From Palsa-506 sp963709075 (lineage in GTDB: Bacteria; Actinomycetota; Actinomycetes; Streptosporangiales; Streptosporangiaceae): a stretch of 64,000 nt of DNA. The stretch spans positions 310,001-374,000 of the forward strand of contig CAVPUY010000009.1 in the NCBI GenBank assembly GCA_963709075.1, given 5' to 3'. Positions 60,621-64,000 of this stretch are shown one piece after another (the stretch's first letter is position 1; every line of letters begins with the position of its first letter). The notes below the pieces were generated by a model. It did no database searches, was not told the origin of the DNA, and saw only the letters and a list, made by a program, of their open reading frames with translations. A program made the position numbers and the translations under genes.

Positions 60621-61822
60621 TCACGCCGTCGCTGCGGTGCCGCAAAAGGCGCGGATGGTGTCGGCCAGCGCGTCAGCATAGGCGCGGACCTGCGCCAGGC
60701 TGACCCACTCATCCTCGGCGTGCATGCCGCCGCCGGCCGGCCCGCACACCACGGTCGGCACCCCGGCGGCCTGCCACAGCGCTGATTCCATCCAGTACGG
60801 CGCCCCTACCTGCCCGGGTACGCGGCCCAGGCGGTGGCCAAGCGCCCCGGCCAGCATCCCGGACAGCGCGGCCCCGGCAGCAGAGTCCCGGTCGAACTCC
60901 CACGCCTCCCTGGACAGCAGCAGCGACGCCTCCGCCTGCACGGACGGATCGCCGGCCCGCAAGGCGGACAGGATGGCCTGCACCTCGGCCAGCGCGCCGA
61001 CGGCAGCCTCGCCCGGCACGGTCCTCCGCTCGACCACGCCGAACGCCGCGTCCGCCAGCACGAACGGCGACGTCCCGCCGCCCGCCACCGTGGTCATCAT
61101 CGACCCGGTGCCGGCCACCGGATGGCCCGGCTGCGCGGCGAGCAGCGCATCACGCTCTTCCACGGCAGAGATCAGCCGGCCGAGATGCGACACGGCGTTG
61201 ACGCCAAGCGAGGCCTGTGAGGAGTGCGCCGCCTGGCCGGTGAACGCGACCTGGACGACCGCGTATCCCCGGTGCGCGACGGCCAGGTCGAGCCAGGTCG
61301 GCTCGCCGACCAGGCAGGCGTCCGGCAGCCGCCCGCCGAGAAACTCAAGCACCGCCTCCGTCCCGACGCTGGCATGCTCCTCGTCCGCGACCAGCGCAAG
61401 CACGACGTCCCCCGCGGTGCCGCGCGGCCGACTCGGCCGCCGCGACCATCGCCGCCAACCCGGCCTTCATGTCGCACGCACCTCGGCCAAGCAGCCGTCC
61501 CTGAATCCGGCCGCCCAGGACGCGGCCGGCGAACGGCCTGGTCATCCCGGCGACTCCGACGGTGTCAAGGTGCCCGTTCAGCAGCAGGCTGCGGCCGCCG
61601 CCGGTGCGCCGGCCCGCCTGGCCACCAGGCTCGGCCGGCCAGGGCGCCGGCGGCGGGCACCAGCCGCACGTCGAACCCGCTGCGCCGCAGCCGCCGCGCG
61701 AGCAGCCCGGCAACCGCGCCCTCGCCCGCGGCCCCCGGCACCAGCGCCGGGTTGACGCTGTCGGTGCGGACCAGTTCCACCGCAAGCCCGACGGCCGCTG
61801 CTGCGGTCAAGCTCCCGCTCAT
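60621..61822 (-). pseudogene. M20-family peptidase/deacylase (ArgE/DapE-like), two frameshifts
   Basis: Three minus-strand frames make one protein of about 400 residues. From 61822: VGLAVELVRTDSVNPALVPG. Near 61620 the frame changes to SLLLNGHLDTVGVAG (first metal His/Asp) and LLGRGACDMKAGLAAMVAAA (bridging Asp). Near 61430 it changes again to LALVADEEHASVGTEA (Glu-Glu), LAVAHRGYAVVQVAFTGQAA and VNAVSHLGRLI (dimer domain), then VCGPAGGGMHAEDEWVSLAQ (last His), to 60621. All metal ligands of the family are present, so function was intact before the indels. Substrate unknown. Confidence 0.85.
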
Positions 61823-62184
61823 CCGCCCAGTCCACCACAGCGTCCGCCGTCCGGCGTGACGCGTTCACCCGCCGGGGGCGAGCTGGCGGGGCCCCGCCAG
61901 CGGGGGCTGGCCGGTGATCATCGCATCGCCGTTGGCGGGCTAATCAGGCACGGCGCCGGGGAAACCGGGGTGCGCAGTGGCCGAACATAGCCGGGAGCGC
62001 GCTCGACCACGTGGTCGTGGTCATGTTCGGGAACCGTGCCTGCGCGGCCGGTTCGGCGGGAGCTTCCGCAGCGTCGATGACTTCATGCCGGCGCCGCGGA
62101 GGGCAGCCGCCGGCTGAACAGGGCGAAAGGCTCCACAAGGTACGTCATGCCCGGCCGCCAGCTCCGTTGCTGCCGCCGCGTCGG
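61823..62184. other. Intergenic stretch with a perfect palindrome
   Basis: About 362 bases. CTGGCGGGGCCCCGCCAG (61883-61900) is a perfect 18-bp palindrome, downstream of the minus-strand PPOX gene and upstream of the peptidase. It could be a terminator-like cruciform or an operator. No supported gene. Confidence 0.5.
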
Positions 62185-62580
62185 TCAGCCGCGCATGTCG
62201 ACGGCGTTCGTTCGCACGGGGCGGATGCGCACCACGACGCGCGCCTGGCCAGGCTGGTCATGCTCGCGGAGGTCCGCCTGGTACTTCGCGCCGACCCGGT
62301 CCGCGAAAGAGTAGTCCTCGTCCGGGGTGATCTCGGCGTCGCCCCGGATCTCCAGGTACCGGTAGGGGACTGCCAGGTCCAGCAGGAACACGCTCACGGC
62401 CGGGTCAGCCAGCAAGTTCTTTGTCTTCTGCCGCGAGGTGTTGAGCGAGATGCCGATCGTGTCGTCGTCGGCGAGGAACCACACTTCCGACAGCTGCGGG
62501 CGGCCGTCCGGGCCGACGGTGCCGAGCGTGGCGAACTGGCCATCGAGCAGGTCACGATGAGAAGCGGGAATCGCTGGCAT
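62185..62580 (-). CDS. PPOX-class (F420-dependent type) flavin/deazaflavin oxidoreductase
   Basis: A 131-residue split-barrel protein. LLDGQFATLGTVGPDGRPQL and SEVWFLADDDTIGISLNTSR, then QKTKNLLADPAVSVFLLDLA, YRYLEIRGDAEIT and VVVRIRPVRTNAVDMRG fit the TIGR03618-like PPOX F420-dependent group of actinobacteria. Binds F420 or FMN; reduces unknown small molecules. ATG 62580 has GGAAAGGAC upstream; the ORF opens 30 codons earlier without RBS. Confidence 0.9.
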   Translation of the reverse strand: MPAIPASHRDLLDGQFATLGTVGPDGRPQLSEVWFLADDDTIGISLNTSRQKTKNLLADPAVSVFLLDLAVPYRYLEIRGDAEITPDEDYSFADRVGAKYQADLREHDQPGQARVVVRIRPVRTNAVDMRG

Positions 62581-62674
62581 GGTTGGTCCTTTCCGCGTTC
62601 CGCCAGGATGGGCCCTCGGCCCTAGGAGCGATAGTAGATTCGTGCGGTGGCGGACGTCCGGGATGTGCACAGCA

Positions 62675-63835
62675 TTAGCCAGAACGCGGACTATCGGCGC
62701 TTGAGTTGTCGGCCGGGCCCGCAGTGGCGGGCGGACTCGGGCAAATGGCCGGGCTCGGGCTGCTGGCCGGGCCAGGAGTAGCGGCCGGGCCCGGGCTGCC
62801 GGCCGGGCTCGGGACTGCGGTCGGCTCCGGGCTGCCGGCCGGGCTCGGGACTGCGGTCGGCTCCGGGCTGCCGGCCGGGCTCGGGCTGCCGGTCGGGCTC
62901 GGGCACGCAGTGGGGCTCGGGCAAGCGGTGGGGCTGCTGCTGCTGGTCGGGCTCGGGCACGCAGTGGGCCCCGGGCTGCCAGTCGGGGCCGGGCTGCCAG
63001 TGGGGGTCGGGCTGCCAGTCGGGCTTGCGCAAGCGGTGGGACCGATGTTGCCGGTCGGGCTCGGGCAAGCGGCGGGGCTGCTGCTGGCGGTCGGGTTCGG
63101 GCGGCCGGCCGGGGTGGCGCTGGCAGCCGGGTTCGGGCTCCGGGCCTGGTCCGGGTGCTGGCTTTGGGCCGGGCTGGGGGCCTGGCTCGGGCAGGTGGCC
63201 GGGGCCGGGCCGGCGGCGGGGGTTGCCGGGGGGCTGGTGGCTGCGGGCGGGCCGGCGGGGCAAGGCGGCGCTGCCGGGTGCTGGTGAGCGGGCGTGCCGG
63301 GCGCGGCTGGCCCGCCGGGCCGGGCGCCGGCGCCGTGGCCGCTGCCCGCGGCCGCGGCCGTGGTGCCCGCGGACCCGCCTTCCCAGGACCGCAGCAGCGC
63401 GGCCGTCTGCGCGACCGCCTGCCGGGGCAGCGGGGTCAGCGCGAGCCCGCCCGCGGCCACCGCGAACACGGCGACGGCCAGCACGGCGGCCGCGCGCAGC
63501 CACGCCAGCCGCGGCCCGCCCGGCGGCCCGGGCCCGGGCCCCCCGGGACGCCCGAAGCCGGCCCGCAGGGGCCCGGGCCCGGCCGCCCCGGGACGCCCGA
63601 AGCCGGCCCGCAGCACCGCGGCGAGCCAGCCCGCGGCGGACGCCAGCCCGCCCGCCGCACGCCGGGCCGCCGCCGAGCACCCGGCCGCCAGCCACGCCAC
63701 CCCGGCCGGCCGCGGCGCCCGGCTCACCCGGGCCCGGATCCGCTCCAGGCCATCACCGGACGGCTCCACCGAGTCCGCCGCCGCGCGCAGCGCGCGGCGC
63801 AAGACCTCCTCATAATCACGGTCACGCTGGCTCAC
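62675..63835 (-). CDS. Sigma-partner single-pass membrane protein with Pro/Ser/Thr repeats
   Basis: A 386-residue protein from GTG 63835, overlapping the sigma-factor stop (GTGA). Residues 1-45 are soluble (RDRDYEEVLRRALRAAADSV), a place where anti-sigma domains occur. A Gly/Pro/Arg repeat follows (RAGFGRPG twice), then a hydrophobic segment at about residues 112-130 (RAAAVLAVAVFAVAAGGLAL). The last 230 residues are Pro/Ser/Thr/Ala repeats (PSPTGSP, SPEPTAVPSPAG), likely a wall-spanning stalk. No zinc anti-sigma motif is seen. By position, a candidate regulator of the sigma factor. Confidence 0.75.
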   Translation of the reverse strand: MSQRDRDYEEVLRRALRAAADSVEPSGDGLERIRARVSRAPRPAGVAWLAAGCSAAARRAAGGLASAAGWLAAVLRAGFGRPGAAGPGPLRAGFGRPGGPGPGPPGGPRLAWLRAAAVLAVAVFAVAAGGLALTPLPRQAVAQTAALLRSWEGGSAGTTAAAAGSGHGAGARPGGPAAPGTPAHQHPAAPPCPAGPPAATSPPATPAAGPAPATCPSQAPSPAQSQHPDQARSPNPAASATPAGRPNPTASSSPAACPSPTGNIGPTACASPTGSPTPTGSPAPTGSPGPTACPSPTSSSSPTACPSPTACPSPTGSPSPAGSPEPTAVPSPAGSPEPTAVPSPAGSPGPAATPGPASSPSPAICPSPPATAGPADNSSADSPRSG

Positions 63836-64000
63836 GCCTCGCGCTCCAGCACCACACGCAACGACGACATCCCCCGCGCGGTATGGCTCTTCACCGCGCC
63901 CTTGCTGATCCCCATCGCCGAAGCGATCTGAGCCTCCGACAACCCCCCGTAATACCGCAGCACCAGCGCCTCACGCTGCCGCGCCGGCAGCGTACGGAGC
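63832..64000 (-). CDS. SigE-like sigma-70 factor, C-terminal part (cut by the window end)
   Basis: 55 codons before TGA at 63834-63832: LRTLPARQREALVLRYYGGL, SEAQIASAMGISKGAVKSHT and ARGMSSLRVVLEREA is sigma region 4 with its helix-turn-helix, of the SigE/SigM-like actinobacterial ECF type. The rest lies beyond 64000. Its stop overlaps the start of the membrane partner gene by 4 bases, so both are co-translated. Confidence 0.9.
   Translation of the reverse strand, partial: LRTLPARQREALVLRYYGGLSEAQIASAMGISKGAVKSHTARGMSSLRVVLEREA

Overview
The window is very GC-rich DNA with strong third-position GC bias. Families typical of actinomycetes recur: an XRE/DUF5753 regulator beside DUF397 proteins, two CGNR zinc-finger proteins, a stand-alone LigD-type polymerase and an LigD/LigC-type ligase, a PPOX (F420-type) flavoprotein, a SigE-like sigma factor and an IS1380-family element. 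I place it in a chromosome of a filamentous or soil actinobacterium; the genus cannot be read from the sequence. No rRNA, tRNA or CRISPR array was seen.

Layout. 0.1-8.5 kb: CGNR regulator, cold-shock protein, VOC and NTF2-like proteins, then a purine-catabolic pair (allantoicase, allantoinase) translationally coupled to a TetR regulator, divergent from a prolyl oligopeptidase, with two perfect dyads in the promoter region. 8.5-11.5 kb: DUF397/DUF397/XRE locus followed by a non-coding stretch containing a degenerate duplicated block. 11.5-18 kb: S53 protease, DNA ligase, VOC protein, sigma factor with a SnoaL-like tail, membrane protein and TetR. 18-21.8 kb: an arsenic/metal locus (FAD disulfide-reductase-like protein, aquaporin, two ArsR regulators, CadI/ArsI dioxygenase-like protein) in which all four promoters carry the same ArsR-like box. 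21.8-32 kb: phosphodiester glycosidase-like lipoprotein, another lipoprotein, cytidylate-kinase-like protein, MFS exporter, FHA protein, methyltransferase, DinB protein and LigD polymerase. 32.26-33.97 kb: an intact IS1380-family element with CCAG target duplications that altered the C-terminus of a membrane protein. 34-42 kb: SDR, EamA transporter, CGNR, SIMPL, PadR, a 2OG-Fe oxygenase and an amidohydrolase.

42.3-57.2 kb is the most interesting part. A plus-strand set (a 1926-residue secreted Agd3-like CE18 deacetylase with 12 Ig-like modules, a small anchored protein, a secreted GH114) converges on a seven-gene minus-strand operon (PelF-like glycosyltransferase, polytopic membrane protein in the PelG position, LegB-like dehydratase, sugar nucleotidyltransferase, NAD epimerase, two spherulin-4/GH135 proteins). 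These activities match the fungal galactosaminogalactan cluster (deacetylase Agd3, GH114 Ega3, GH135 Sph3, epimerase, glycosyltransferase) built around a bacterial Pel-type polymerase. I infer a partially deacetylated, probably galactosamine-containing exopolysaccharide system.

57.2-64 kb: an odd non-coding stretch (AT-richer ORF, short-unit GC repeat array, ABC-ATPase remnant), a MerR operon with a 19-bp-spacer promoter, alpha/beta hydrolase, M20 peptidase, PPOX protein, and the end of a sigma factor gene with a Pro/Ser-rich membrane partner.

About eleven single-base frameshifts break otherwise full-length genes. They are spread over unrelated genes and mostly lie in G/C runs, so indel errors in the assembly are more likely than widespread gene decay. 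Affected genes are typed as pseudogene with this caveat.
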